Under the pieces are notes generated by a model. That model saw only the letters and a program-made list of their open reading frames with translations, was not told the origin of the DNA and ran no database searches. From assembly GCA_035649495.1 (NCBI GenBank), contig DASRJL010000155.1, positions 1-64,000 on the forward strand: 64,000 bases of DNA, in the 5' to 3' direction. The position numbers and the translations under genes were made by a program. Shown here piece after piece: positions 18,637 through 27,299 of this stretch (the first letter of the stretch is position 1; each line of letters opens with the position of its first letter). The DNA comes from SG8-41 sp035649495 (GTDB lineage: Bacteria; Pseudomonadota; Gammaproteobacteria; Burkholderiales; SG8-41).

Positions 18637-18682
18637 TGTTCCTCCTGATACGTGGCGGCGCCCTACTATACCCGTTCTTTCA

Positions 18683-19042
18683 TTAGAGGCGCTTTTTCAC
18701 CGCCTCGAGCAGCTCCTGCAGCTTGAACGGCTTGGTGATGTAGTCGTTGGCGCCCAGCTCGACGCCGAAGTTCCGGTCGTAGGTGCGCGTGCTGGCGGTG
18801 AGAAAGATGAAAGGAACGTGCGAGGTCGTGACGTTCTCCCGGAGAGAAAACAGCACGCCGAAGCCGTCCATCCCGGGCATCGCGATGTCGCAGATGATGA
18901 GGTCGGGTGGTTGCGCGAGCGCCGCTTCCACGCCCGCTGTGCCGTTCTCCGCGGTCAGCACCTCGTACCCTTCGGCCTTGAGCAGCCGCGCTACATTGGC
19001 CCGCAGGTCGGGTTCGTCCTCGATCACCAGGATGGTCGCCAT
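18683..19042 (-). CDS. single-domain response regulator (CheY-like)
   Basis: 119 residues, a receiver domain only. Acidic pocket in VIEDEPD, phosphoacceptor Asp52 in IICDIAMPGMDG, conserved Thr in FLTAST and Lys in YITKPFKL. No DNA-binding or enzymatic output, so it acts through protein contacts. It lies 25 bp downstream of the PAS histidine kinase on the same strand and is its probable phosphorylation partner. Confidence 0.92.
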   Translation of the reverse strand: MATILVIEDEPDLRANVARLLKAEGYEVLTAENGTAGVEAALAQPPDLIICDIAMPGMDGFGVLFSLRENVTTSHVPFIFLTASTRTYDRNFGVELGANDYITKPFKLQELLEAVKKRL

Positions 19043-19067
19043 GCTGTCACCTTGGAAATGTTGCGGT

Positions 19068-20597
19068 TCAGCCCAGTGGAACCGTCATCCGGAACGTCGT
19101 CCCCAGCCCGGGAACGCTCTCCACGGTCACGCTGCCCCCGTGCAGCTCGAGGGACTTTTTCACGATGGCGAGCCCCAGCCCGGTGCCCGCTATGGTGCCG
19201 ACGTTGCGCGCCCGGTGAAAGGTCTCGAACAGGCGCGTCTGGTCCTCGGGCGGTATTCCTATGCCTTCGTCCCGTACCTCGAACCGGGCCTCCTTCGCAT
19301 CGACCGCCACCCGGAGCTCGATCCGCCCGCCGTCGGGGGAATACTTGATCGCGTTGGAAAGCAGGTTCGAGAGCGCGTGGCGCAGCAGCTTCTCGTCCAC
19401 CCGCACCGGGCCGCGCACGCCTTCATAGAGGAACTCGATCGTGTGCCGCCCGCCCGCCGAGCGCCGCATCTCGCCCGCGAGCTGCGTGCAGAACGCGGCG
19501 AGATCGGCGGGCGCCGGAGAAAACTGGAGCATGCTCGCTTCGGCCTCGCCGATGGTGAGCACGTTGTCGAGCATGCGGGTCATGCGCTCCACGCTCCCGC
19601 GTATGCTGCGGTAGAGGTCTTCCTTCTCTTCCGGCGGCAAGCGGTCCGTGTACTGCTCCAGCAGCTCCGCCGAGGAGAGTATGGTGGCGAGCGGCGTTCG
19701 GAACTCGTGCGAGGTCATGGCCACGAAGCGCGATTTCAGCTCGTTCAGCTCGCGCTCCTTCTCCAGGGCCCTCTTCACGTCCTCTTCGGCGTGCTTGCGC
19801 TCGGTGATGTCCTGGAAGGTCCAGATCGTTCCCTTCGAGAGGTCGTCGGGGTCCACGTAGTTGCCGTAGATCTGGCACCAGATGAGCGTGCCGTCCTTGC
19901 GCCTCTGCCAGCGCTCGGTCACGCACGGCCTGCCCGAGGCGAGAATCCGGTACGCGGTATTGCCGAATGCCTCGTAGCTCTCCAGGTCCGGAAAGTGTAC
20001 GACGGAGAGCTGCCCGATCAGCTCCTCGCGCGCGAAGCCCATCATGCTCGCGAAGGTCTCGTTCACCCACAGGTGGCGGCGGTTGACCGAGAAGGCGATA
20101 CCCACGAGCGTGCTCTGCAGGATGACGTCGCGCTCGGCGAGCGAGCGCTGCAGGCTCTCCTGCAGTTCCTTGCGCTCGGTGATGTCGACGCTGGTCCAGA
20201 CGGTGCCGTGCGCCGGGCTCTTCGCGTCCACCGCGGTGCCCGAGCACTGCACCCAGATCAGGGAGCCATCCTTGCGCTTCAACCGCTGCTCGGAAACGTG
20301 GGAGCGCCCCGAGCGCAGCAGTGGATAGCCGGCCGCGCCGAATACCTCGAAGCTCTCGCCGTCCGGATACAGGACCGAGGTCGGCCGGCCAGTCAGCTCG
20401 TCGCGGTCGTACCCCAGCATGCGCGCGAAGGTCTCGTTGAGCCAGGTGAGATGACCGTCCACCGCGAGCGTGATTCCCACCAGCATGCTCTCGAGGATAC
20501 TGTCGACCTGGAACAGCGAGCGCTTGAAATCGTCCCGCGCCCTGCGCTCGACCGCGGGACTATTGCCAGAACCGGAACCTATCTCAGTGGCAGGCAC
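19068..20597 (-). CDS. cytoplasmic PAS-PAS sensor histidine kinase
   Basis: 509 residues without membrane segments. Two PAS/PAC units occupy about 30-145 (ending VWTSVDITERK) and 152-270 (ending IWTFQDITERK). HisKA follows, with phosphoacceptor His297 in MTSHEFRTPL. The HATPase domain has LSNLLSNAIKYSPDG (N box), DEGIGIPPEDQ (G1) and GTGLGLAIVKK (G2). Input is probably a cytosolic signal sensed by PAS; no cofactor-binding Cys or His is evident. Operonic with the CheY-like regulator downstream. It is divergent from birA. Confidence 0.93.
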   Translation of the reverse strand: MPATEIGSGSGNSPAVERRARDDFKRSLFQVDSILESMLVGITLAVDGHLTWLNETFARMLGYDRDELTGRPTSVLYPDGESFEVFGAAGYPLLRSGRSHVSEQRLKRKDGSLIWVQCSGTAVDAKSPAHGTVWTSVDITERKELQESLQRSLAERDVILQSTLVGIAFSVNRRHLWVNETFASMMGFAREELIGQLSVVHFPDLESYEAFGNTAYRILASGRPCVTERWQRRKDGTLIWCQIYGNYVDPDDLSKGTIWTFQDITERKHAEEDVKRALEKERELNELKSRFVAMTSHEFRTPLATILSSAELLEQYTDRLPPEEKEDLYRSIRGSVERMTRMLDNVLTIGEAEASMLQFSPAPADLAAFCTQLAGEMRRSAGGRHTIEFLYEGVRGPVRVDEKLLRHALSNLLSNAIKYSPDGGRIELRVAVDAKEARFEVRDEGIGIPPEDQTRLFETFHRARNVGTIAGTGLGLAIVKKSLELHGGSVTVESVPGLGTTFRMTVPLG

Positions 20598-20704
20598 GTG
20601 TGCGACGGAGGCGAGGGGGGATGCAGGCCGAGGTTCGCCGGTTCGGAAACGAAATTATCGGCTATTCTACTGCCCTGAGTCACCCATTCCTTGCCTCGAC
20701 GCGC

Positions 20705-21679
20705 GTGAAAACCACAACGGCAGGCGTGCTCCGGCTGCTGGCGGACGGCGAGTTTCATTCGGGCGTGGCGCTCGCGCAGGCGCTGGGCGTCTCGCGCGCG
20801 AGTGTATGGAATGCGGTGCGCGAGCTGGAGACGATGGGGACCGCCGTCTACAAGGTGCACGGGCGCGGCTACCGCTTTCCGCACGCGCTCTCGCTGCTCG
20901 ACCGCGCGGCGATAGAGCGGGCTCTGGGTCCTCTCGCGGCGCGACTTTCCGTGGAGGTGCGCACCGCCGCCGCATCGACCAACGCGCTCCTGCTCGAGCG
21001 CGCGGCCGCGGGCGCCGCGAGCGGTACCGTGATTGCCGCCGAGTGGCAATCCGCCGGCCGTGGACGCCGCGGGCGCGCCTGGCACTCGGGAATCGGCGGC
21101 GGGCTCGCGTTCTCGATGCTGTGGCGGTTCGCTCAGGGCGCGAGCGAGCTGTCGGGCTTGAGCCTGGCGGTGGGCGTCGCCCTCGCGCGCGGGCTCGCCA
21201 CGCTCGTCGGACCCGGGATCGCTCTCAAGTGGCCGAACGACATCATGGCCGACGGCGGCAAGCTGGGCGGCATACTGATCGAGCTAGCGGGCGACGTGCT
21301 GGGTCCCGGCGCGGCGGTGATCGGCGTGGGGATCAACGTCTGGCTCTCTGCCGGCGTGCGCGCCGGCATCGACCAGCCGGCCACCGACCTGGAAAGCATG
21401 CTCGACGGGCCGGTGGACCGCAATGCGCTCCTCGCGGGCCTCCTCGCCGAGCTCGACCGCGCGCTCGCGGTGTTCACCGCCGCAGGATTCGGACCGTTTC
21501 GGTCGGAATGGGAGAGCCGGCACGTGCACCAGGGAAAACCGGTCACGGTGCTGCTGCCCGACGGCCGCAGCGAGCAGGGGGAGGCGCGGGGCGTCGCGGA
21601 GGACGGCTCGCTGCTGCTCGAGACACCGTCGGGGTTGACACGCTTCCATAGTGGAGATGTCAGTTTGCGTCCTGAGTAG
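20705..21679 (+). CDS. birA: bifunctional biotin-protein ligase / biotin operon repressor type BirA
   Basis: 324 residues from GTG 20705 (VKTTTAGVLRLLADGEF); the frame is open further up to 20600 but those codons lie opposite the histidine kinase start region and do not resemble the family. An N-terminal winged helix-turn-helix (GVALAQALGVSRASVWNAV) is present, so it may repress as well as ligate. The catalytic domain has the biotinyl-AMP loop AGRGRRGRAW, then LKWPNDIM and GGILIE, and an SH3-like C-terminal domain. It biotinylates the carboxyl carrier protein of acetyl-CoA carboxylase. Its TAG is directly followed by the ATG of coaX. Confidence 0.93.
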   Translation: MKTTTAGVLRLLADGEFHSGVALAQALGVSRASVWNAVRELETMGTAVYKVHGRGYRFPHALSLLDRAAIERALGPLAARLSVEVRTAAASTNALLLERAAAGAASGTVIAAEWQSAGRGRRGRAWHSGIGGGLAFSMLWRFAQGASELSGLSLAVGVALARGLATLVGPGIALKWPNDIMADGGKLGGILIELAGDVLGPGAAVIGVGINVWLSAGVRAGIDQPATDLESMLDGPVDRNALLAGLLAELDRALAVFTAAGFGPFRSEWESRHVHQGKPVTVLLPDGRSEQGEARGVAEDGSLLLETPSGLTRFHSGDVSLRPE

Positions 21680-22423
21680 ATGGACGAGCGTATGCGAATC
21701 CTGGCAATAGACGCCGGCAACACTCGCATCAAGTGGGGGCTGCACGACGGCGAGGGGTGGCTCGTGCAGGACTGGATCGCGACGGCACGCGCAGGGAACC
21801 TGCTCGCCAGGTGGGCGAAGCTGCCGCGCGCGGAATCGGCCGTCGTCTGCAACGTTGCTGGCGAGGCCGTGAAGCGCTCGCTCGCCGCCGCCGCCCGGAG
21901 GCTGGTCCTGCCGCTGCGGTTCGTCGCGAGCCGCGCGCGGCAATGCGGGGTGGCGAGCTCGTATGACCGCCCGGCCCAGCTCGGTGCCGACCGCTGGGCG
22001 GCCCTGATCGGCGCCTGGCACCTGCTCCATGGCCCCTGCGTGGTCGTGAACGTGGGCACGACGATGACGGTGGATGCCCTTACCGGCGACGGCGTATTCC
22101 TGGGCGGGACGATCGTTCCCGGCCCGGACCTCATGCGGAGCTCGCTCGCAAGCAGTACTGCGGGCTTGCGGCCGCAGGGCGGCGAATTCGCGTTCTTCCC
22201 GGGGCGGACCGAGGACGCGATCGCCAGCGGCGCGATCAACGCGCTCGCGGGCGCGATCGAGCGCATGCAGCGCTTCATGCGAGAGGCCGGGCTCGCCTCG
22301 CCGCTCGTGGTCCTTTCCGGCGGCGCCTCGGGGTCGGTCGCGTCCGCGCTTAACCTACCGGTGGAGGTTGTGGATAATCTGGTGCTCGAGGGCCTGCTGC
22401 GTATTGCCCTCGACGACCAGTGA
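21680..22423 (+). CDS. coaX: type III pantothenate kinase
   Basis: 247 residues. Actin-like ASKHA fold: phosphate loop DAGNTRIKWG, then YDRPAQLGADRWAALIGA (pantothenate and dimer contacts), VVNVGTTMTVDAL and GGTIVPGPDLMRSSL. It catalyses the first step of coenzyme A synthesis. The start at 21680 abuts the birA stop; an in-frame ATG at 21692 is an alternative. The last codons (CAG TGA) are already part of the downstream heptamer element. Gene order birA-coaX-SPOR is common in Betaproteobacteria. Confidence 0.93.
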   Translation: MDERMRILAIDAGNTRIKWGLHDGEGWLVQDWIATARAGNLLARWAKLPRAESAVVCNVAGEAVKRSLAAAARRLVLPLRFVASRARQCGVASSYDRPAQLGADRWAALIGAWHLLHGPCVVVNVGTTMTVDALTGDGVFLGGTIVPGPDLMRSSLASSTAGLRPQGGEFAFFPGRTEDAIASGAINALAGAIERMQRFMREAGLASPLVVLSGGASGSVASALNLPVEVVDNLVLEGLLRIALDDQ

Positions 22424-22530
22424 CCAGTGAAGAGTGAACAGTGAACAGTGACCCGTTGAATCGCAGACCTGTCCTGGGGCGGGCTGCTGAAGCGCTTTTC
22501 CCGGCCACCGGTCACCGGTCACCGGTCACT
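22418..22530. repeat. heptamer palindromic repeat element
   Basis: Left arm CAGTGAC, CAGTGAA, GAGTGAA, CAGTGAA, CAGTGAC (22418-22452) begins on the coaX stop codon. Right arm CGGCCAC, then CGGTCAC three times (22502-22529), ends 13 nt before the next gene. The arms are complementary; the 49-nt middle has no repeat. Confidence 0.85.
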
Positions 22531-22542
22531 TGAGCAACGCGC

Positions 22543-23238
22543 ATGCGCGCGCTATTCCTCGCACTGGTCTTTGCCAACCTGGCGTTCTTCGCCTACACCC
22601 AGTTCGCGGGGGAGAGCGCCGCGAGAGACTCGTTTTCCCAGCTGGAAGTGGGCGCGGACAAGATCAAGGTGCTCAAGGCGTCCGGCAAGAGCGCGCCCGA
22701 CCGGATTGCACCGGCGGCCAGGGGCGCCCCCGCCACTACCGCGACCGCCGCTCCCACCGCGTGTATCGAATGGGGCATCTTTGCCGGGCCGGCGATCGCG
22801 CGCGCCGACACGGCCCTCGCCCGGCTCGAACTGCCGCAGGAGAAAGTAGAGCGCACGGTCACGGATGCGGGCGGCTACTGGGTCTACGTGCCGCCGCTCA
22901 AGACCAAGCCCGAAACGGACCGCAAGGTCGGCGAGCTGAAGGCGCTCGGCGTCGCCGATTTTTTCATCGTGCAGGACACCGGGCAGTGGCGCAACGCGAT
23001 CTCCCTCGGCATCTTCAGGACCGAGGAGGCGGCGCAGGGATATCTCGCGCGGTTGAAGGAGCGCGGCGTGCGCTCGGCCGTCGCCGAGCGGCGCGATAAC
23101 TTCCTGAAGCAGACCGCGTTCCTGGTCCGGGAGCCGGACGAAGCCCTGGTGGCGCGCCTGGCGACGCTGCAGCAGGACTTTCCCGGGAGCGAGCTGAAGG
23201 CGACGCAATGTCCGGGGGCTGCGGCGACGAAAGGCTGA
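22543..23238 (+). CDS. SPOR domain-containing protein
   Basis: 231 residues. An N-terminal transmembrane helix (RALFLALVFANLAFFAYTQF) anchors a periplasmic part. After an Ala/Thr/Pro-rich linker, residues about 75-190 hold CIEWGIFAGPAIARADTALARL and a SPOR-like block (YWVYVPPLKTK... VADFFIVQDTGQWRNAISLGIFRTEEAAQGYLARL). SPOR domains bind denuded glycan strands at the division septum. Third gene of birA-coaX-SPOR, separated from coaX by a heptamer element. Specific role unknown. Confidence 0.85.
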   Translation: MRALFLALVFANLAFFAYTQFAGESAARDSFSQLEVGADKIKVLKASGKSAPDRIAPAARGAPATTATAAPTACIEWGIFAGPAIARADTALARLELPQEKVERTVTDAGGYWVYVPPLKTKPETDRKVGELKALGVADFFIVQDTGQWRNAISLGIFRTEEAAQGYLARLKERGVRSAVAERRDNFLKQTAFLVREPDEALVARLATLQQDFPGSELKATQCPGAAATKG

Positions 23239-23240
23239 CC

Positions 23241-23345
23241 ATGGGACGCGCGCTGCGAGCCGCCCCCGAAGATGCCTACGGCACCGGGTTCTACGTCCGC
23301 GATGCGGACAGCTATATCCTGGGGTTCGTTCAGCCGGCGGAGTAG
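23241..23345 (+). pseudogene. C-terminal remnant of a VOC-family gene
   Basis: A 34-codon frame contains YGTGFYVRDADSYILGF, which matches the C-terminal strand pair of VOC proteins (typically FYVRDPDGYILGF). Nothing upstream in any frame extends the domain, because the SPOR gene ends 2 bp before the ATG. The remaining 130 bp to the next gene show no gene. Probably a decayed gene; short enough that the match needs confirming. Confidence 0.5.
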
Positions 23346-23475
23346 AGGTGCCTGGCGCGGTAGGGCCGGATAGGGCCGAAATAAGGGGCTAAATCGTCCC
23401 TCTTCGTCGATATACCCGTCCAGCGTCCGTGAGAACCTACGCCCCGACCGCTTCCTAGACTGCGGTGGGTAAGCC

Positions 23476-25047
23476 ATGAGCCCGGGTGCTGCAAAAACGC
23501 TTCGCTACGTTGGACTGGCCAGTGCCCTGAGCCTGGTTGTCGCCGGCATTATCTTCGGCGCGTGGCAGGCGACGGGGAGTTTCGCCGAGCAGCGGATTGC
23601 CGAGCTGGTCGCCACCGAAGTCCGTGACACGGAACGGGCCGCGGAAGGCATCGGACGCGCGGTCGAAAGACGCTTTGCCTTTCTGCGAGGCGTGCCTGCC
23701 CTCCTGGCCGACGAAGAGGGCCTGCGGAGCACCATCGCGACCGGATTCGATTCAAGATCGAACGCTGCGGGTCGCCGCCTGGCCCGTACCGCGCGGGAAC
23801 TGGAGTTGAACGGGGCCTGGGTGACGAATCGCGACGGCGTGTGCATTGCCGCCGCCAACTTCGACAAGTCGGACAGCGTGGTAGGAACCAACTTTTCCGA
23901 CCGGGAGTATTTCCAGTCCGCGAAGCGCGGCGAACGGGGGCAGCACTATGCGGTGGGTCGCCGCATGCTTACTCCCGCCCTGTACTTTTCGGCGCCCGTC
24001 ATGATCGATGGCCAGTTCGCGGGTGCCGTCGCAATAAAGATGGAACTCCCCAGGCTCTCGGAGTGGGTGACGGGCACGGACTCGTTCATCACGGACGAAA
24101 ACGGCGTCATCATCCTGGCCAGCGACGCGCGGCTGGAGAACCGGGTGATGCCCGGCTCGCCGGTCCATGCCCTGCCGGACTCCGCGCGCATGGCCCTGTA
24201 CCATCGGACGGATTTCGCCGAGGTGCCCGTCCGCTCGGCGGGCGATCCCCGGCAGCCCAGATTGATCCATTACAACGATGAGCCCTTGCCGCAGGTGGCC
24301 GCCCGTGTTCCAGTCCCCGGGACGATGCTCACGGTGCACGTGCTGTCCCGGGTCGACCACATCGACAGGATGCGAACGGATCGGATCAGCGCGTTCTACC
24401 TGATCGTGTTCGGTGGAATCGTCAGCGTGGCGTTGATCCTCGGCGCGATCCTTCAAGTGCGGCGCAGCAACTCGCACCGCGCCGAGCTGAGCGCCAGTAA
24501 TGCGGCACTCTCCGATCTCAATGAAAGGCTGGAGCACGAAGTGAGCACCGATGCGCTCACGCGTTGCGCGAATCGGCGGCGCTTCATCGAAGCGCTGGGT
24601 GTCGAGCTTGCCCGGGCCAGGCGGCATGGCTCCACGCTGAGTGTCCTCATTGCCGACATAGACCATTTCAAGCGGGTGAACGACATCTACGGCCACGCGG
24701 CCGGCGACCATGCTTTGCGTCATTTCGCCGCCGTTGCCGCTCGATCGATTCGCAGCGAGGACCTGCTCGCGCGCCTCGGCGGCGAGGAGTTCGTCGTGCT
24801 CCTGCCGGAGACCGATCAGGCGAGCGCCCTCATCCTCGCGGACCGGATTCGTGCAGCCATCGAAGCGACGCCTCTGTCGCTGCCGGAGGGGGCGATCGTG
24901 ATGACGGTAAGCATCGGGGTGGGGACGCTGAACGCAGCGGAGGCGACGCCCGAATCGTTGCTGCAGTATGCCGACAAAGCCCTTTACATGGCGAAGGAGA
25001 GCGGACGCAACCGCGTCGTGCCCTGGACCATGGCGCTCGCTGCCTGA
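23476..25047 (+). CDS. membrane diguanylate cyclase with periplasmic Cache-type sensor
   Basis: 523 residues. Transmembrane helix near 10-30, a periplasmic domain to about 300 with the Cache pattern (GAWVTNRDGVCIAAANF, SDREYFQSAKRGERGQHYAVGRR, YFSAPVMIDGQFAGAVAIKM), a second helix (FYLIVFGGIVSVALILGAIL) and a short coiled coil. The GGDEF domain starts at DALTRCANRRRF, has GGEEF at about residue 435, and carries an RSED inhibitory site five residues before it, so c-di-GMP product inhibition is expected. No EAL domain. Probably couples an external small molecule to c-di-GMP. Confidence 0.92.
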   Translation: MSPGAAKTLRYVGLASALSLVVAGIIFGAWQATGSFAEQRIAELVATEVRDTERAAEGIGRAVERRFAFLRGVPALLADEEGLRSTIATGFDSRSNAAGRRLARTARELELNGAWVTNRDGVCIAAANFDKSDSVVGTNFSDREYFQSAKRGERGQHYAVGRRMLTPALYFSAPVMIDGQFAGAVAIKMELPRLSEWVTGTDSFITDENGVIILASDARLENRVMPGSPVHALPDSARMALYHRTDFAEVPVRSAGDPRQPRLIHYNDEPLPQVAARVPVPGTMLTVHVLSRVDHIDRMRTDRISAFYLIVFGGIVSVALILGAILQVRRSNSHRAELSASNAALSDLNERLEHEVSTDALTRCANRRRFIEALGVELARARRHGSTLSVLIADIDHFKRVNDIYGHAAGDHALRHFAAVAARSIRSEDLLARLGGEEFVVLLPETDQASALILADRIRAAIEATPLSLPEGAIVMTVSIGVGTLNAAEATPESLLQYADKALYMAKESGRNRVVPWTMALAA

Positions 25048-25063
25048 AAATCCCCCGGACGGT

Positions 25064-25555
25064 TCAGCCTTTCGCGCCGCGGATGCGGGAGATAACGTCC
25101 GTCGTCGAGCGCTGATGCACGAACGGAATCGACCGCACCGTCCCGCCCCAGCTCCGCACCTCCGACGCGCCAACGATCGCGTCTTCCTTCCAGTCTCCGC
25201 CTTTTATCAGCACGTCGGGCCGCACCGTCCTTATCAGCTCCAGGGGAGTGTCTTCCTCGAACCAGGTGACGAGCGTCACCGCTTCGAGCGCCGCGGCGAC
25301 CGCGAGCCGGTCCGGCAGGGAATTCACCGGCCGGTCCTCGCCCTTGCCCAGCCTGCGCGCGGAGGCGTCCGAATTGAGCGCGAGAACCAGACTCGCGCCC
25401 AGGGCGCGCGCCTGCGCGAGGCAGGTCACGTGACCGCGATGCAGGATATCGAAGACGCCGTTGGTGAACACCAGCGGTCGGGAGAGCTTGCCGATGCGGG
25501 AAGCCAGTTCAGCCGGCGGGCAGATCTTGCGCTCGAATTCGACGGCCGCCCTCAT
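25064..25555 (-). CDS. rfaE2: D-glycero-beta-D-manno-heptose 1-phosphate adenylyltransferase
   Basis: 163 residues corresponding to the C-terminal adenylyltransferase half of HldE. It has the nucleotidyltransferase motif TNGVFDILHRGHV, NSDASARRLGKGEDRPVN, GGDWKEDAIVG and the terminal FVHQRSTTDVISRIR. It makes ADP-heptose for lipopolysaccharide inner core. The kinase half (HldA/RfaE1) is not in the window. The GAGGA ribosome site overlaps the stop of the upstream BON-lipoprotein gene, so the two are coupled. Confidence 0.93.
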   Translation of the reverse strand: MRAAVEFERKICPPAELASRIGKLSRPLVFTNGVFDILHRGHVTCLAQARALGASLVLALNSDASARRLGKGEDRPVNSLPDRLAVAAALEAVTLVTWFEEDTPLELIRTVRPDVLIKGGDWKEDAIVGASEVRSWGGTVRSIPFVHQRSTTDVISRIRGAKG

Positions 25556-25558
25556 TCC

Positions 25559-26140
25559 TCAGTCGAGGTACTCGAACAACCGCACGACCTTGCTGACCCC
25601 GCTCGTTGTGCGGGTGATCTCGGTAGCGTCGGCTGCCTCCTGCTTCTTCACGAGCCCGAGGAGGTAAACCACGCCGTTCTCGGTAACGACCTTGACGTGC
25701 ACCGGGTTGAATTTCTGTCCGTCCACGAAGCGCGCCTTGACCTTGGAGGTCGTCACCGTATCGTTCGTCCGGACGGAAAGCGGGGTGACCGGCGCGACGG
25801 CCAGCTCGTCGTAGACCGAGCGCACCTTCTCCACGGACTGCGCGATGCGTGCTGCCTGCTCCTTGGACGCTGCGTCGGGTACTTCTCCGGTCAGCAGCAC
25901 GATGCCGTTGTAGCTCGTTACGTTGACGTGGATGCTGCCCTTCAGGCCGTCGCCGATCCGCGAGGAGGCCCTGGTCTCTATCACCTGGTCGTCGGTGAAC
26001 GTGCCGACCGTGCGGCGGTCTTCGGCGACCAGGACGCCCGTGGCGGCGGCCCCGCCCACCACCAGCGGGGCGCAACCGTGCAGCGCCGGCAGGGCCGCGA
26101 GCAACAGCAGGATTCCACAGCGCGACATGCCTTGCATCAT
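25559..26140 (-). CDS. dolP: BON-domain lipoprotein, DolP/YraP-like
   Basis: 193 residues from the ATG at 26140, whose ATGA overlaps the stop of the SIS gene; a second ATG follows immediately. A lipoprotein signal peptide ends at the lipobox ALHGC. Two BON domains follow: about 50-120 (SSRIGDGLKGSIHVNVTSYNGIVLLTGEV) and 125-190 (KVKARFVDGQKFNPVHVKVVTENGVVYLLGLV). DolP is an outer-membrane lipoprotein binding anionic phospholipids at division sites. The gene order lpoA-yraN-diaA-dolP matches the conserved E. coli-type neighbourhood. Confidence 0.9.
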   Translation of the reverse strand: MMQGMSRCGILLLLAALPALHGCAPLVVGGAAATGVLVAEDRRTVGTFTDDQVIETRASSRIGDGLKGSIHVNVTSYNGIVLLTGEVPDAASKEQAARIAQSVEKVRSVYDELAVAPVTPLSVRTNDTVTTSKVKARFVDGQKFNPVHVKVVTENGVVYLLGLVKKQEAADATEITRTTSGVSKVVRLFEYLD

Positions 26141-26739
26141 TCCACTCCCAGCAAAAGACAATCGATCGCGTCGCACAGGCAGTGCAGCGTGAGCAGATGC
26201 ACCTCCTGTATGCGGGCCGTGCTCTGCGCGGGCACGCAGATATGAATGTCGGAGGGCAGCAGCAGCTCGCCCATCCTGCCGCCGTGATGGCCGGTCAGCG
26301 CGACGACTCCGATCTGGCCCTCGTGCGCCGCCTGCACCGCGGCGATCACGTTCCGGGAATTGCCGCTCGTGGAGATCGCCAGCAGCATGTCCCCGGCCTG
26401 TCCCAGCGCGCGCACCTGCTTGGAGAAGATCTGCTCGTAATCGTAGTCGTTGGCGATGGAGGTGAGCGTGGACGAGTCGGTCGTCAACGCGATCGCCGCG
26501 AGTCCCGGGCGCTCCATCTCGAACCGGTTCAGCATCTCCGCGGAGAAATGCTGCGAGTCCGCCGCCGATCCACCGTTGCCGCAGCTCATGATCTTCCCGT
26601 CCTGCCTGAGGCACCGGACCATGCACTCGGCGGCGGCCGCGATGGGTCCGGCGAGCGCATCCATTGCCTGCAGCTTTAGATGCGCGCTCTCGGAAAAGTT
26701 CTCGCTGATGCGGGCGATGAGGTCCATGTCGGCGGCCAT
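26137..26739 (-). CDS. SIS-domain protein, DiaA / phosphoheptose isomerase family
   Basis: 200 residues from ATG 26739. A complete SIS domain: CGNGGSAADSQHFSAEMLNRF (phosphosugar loop), LAISTSGNSRNVIAAV, and EVHLLTLHCLCDAID at the end. GmhA converts sedoheptulose 7-phosphate in the ADP-heptose pathway; DiaA is a DnaA-binding paralogue. The neighbours (yraN, dolP) favour DiaA, while rfaE2 favours GmhA; Betaproteobacterial copies may serve both. Start is uncertain: homologues usually begin at the next Met (26727), and another ATG at 26799 has a GGGAAGG site but adds unrelated residues. Confidence 0.88.
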   Translation of the reverse strand: MAADMDLIARISENFSESAHLKLQAMDALAGPIAAAAECMVRCLRQDGKIMSCGNGGSAADSQHFSAEMLNRFEMERPGLAAIALTTDSSTLTSIANDYDYEQIFSKQVRALGQAGDMLLAISTSGNSRNVIAAVQAAHEGQIGVVALTGHHGGRMGELLLPSDIHICVPAQSTARIQEVHLLTLHCLCDAIDCLLLGVE

Positions 26740-26960
26740 TGTACCCCGACTGGCGACGAAGGAGCCGTCGAACCCAATTCGGGTATCAAATGGGTTCATA
26801 TCATTCCCTTCCCTCAATGCATCGGTGATCCGCTCGATGCGCCGGGACTCTACCGCTCACCAGGAACTGGAGCGGAAAAATGGGGATAGTCCCGGTATTT
26901 GCCGATAGAAACGGGTCTAAGTTTTCGCAAGGCCATATTTCATCGGATATATTGCCGTGT

Positions 26961-27299
26961 TCACTCTCCGAACGCGTCTCGAATCCACTCGATCCGGGGC
27001 GGTTCTCCCGTGAGGAGGACGACGTCGAACCGGCACGCGCAATCGACGCGGTGGCTCGCCAGATAATGTCGCGCCGCGACGAGCACTTTCTTTCGTTTGG
27101 CGGCGGTGATGCTTCCGGCGGCGCCGCCGAAGGCATCGGACTTGCGGGAGCGGACTTCGACAAACACCGCCGTCGCGCCACTTCGCGCGATGATGTCTAT
27201 TTCCCCGAACCTGCAGCGGTAGTTGCGCGCGACGATCCGAAGTCCGCGCGCTTCCAGGAACGCCGCGGCGAGCGCCTCGGCGGCGTCACCGCTGCTCAC
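26961..27299 (-). CDS. yraN: YraN/UPF0102 family endonuclease-fold protein
   Basis: 112 residues with the restriction-endonuclease-like core of UPF0102: AAAFLEARGLRIVARNYRCRFGEIDII (Glu-Asp metal pair), FVEVRSRKSDAFGG and ITAAKRKKVLVAARHYL. Presumed nucleic-acid binding; its biochemical role is not established. It overlaps the end of the lpoA gene by 14 bp, which indicates co-translation. About 220 bp without a gene follow before the SIS start. Confidence 0.92.
   Translation of the reverse strand: MSSGDAAEALAAAFLEARGLRIVARNYRCRFGEIDIIARSGATAVFVEVRSRKSDAFGGAAGSITAAKRKKVLVAARHYLASHRVDCACRFDVVLLTGEPPRIEWIRDAFGE

Noticed and set aside
23346..23475. Possible tRNA or small RNA between the SPOR gene and the diguanylate cyclase
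   Set aside because: No cloverleaf, no T-loop GTTCGANTC and no terminator could be found.
26740..26960. Possible extra small gene between the SIS gene and yraN
   Set aside because: The SIS frame can be extended here with a ribosome-site-like GGGAAGG, but the added residues do not resemble the family and no other frame has recognisable content.
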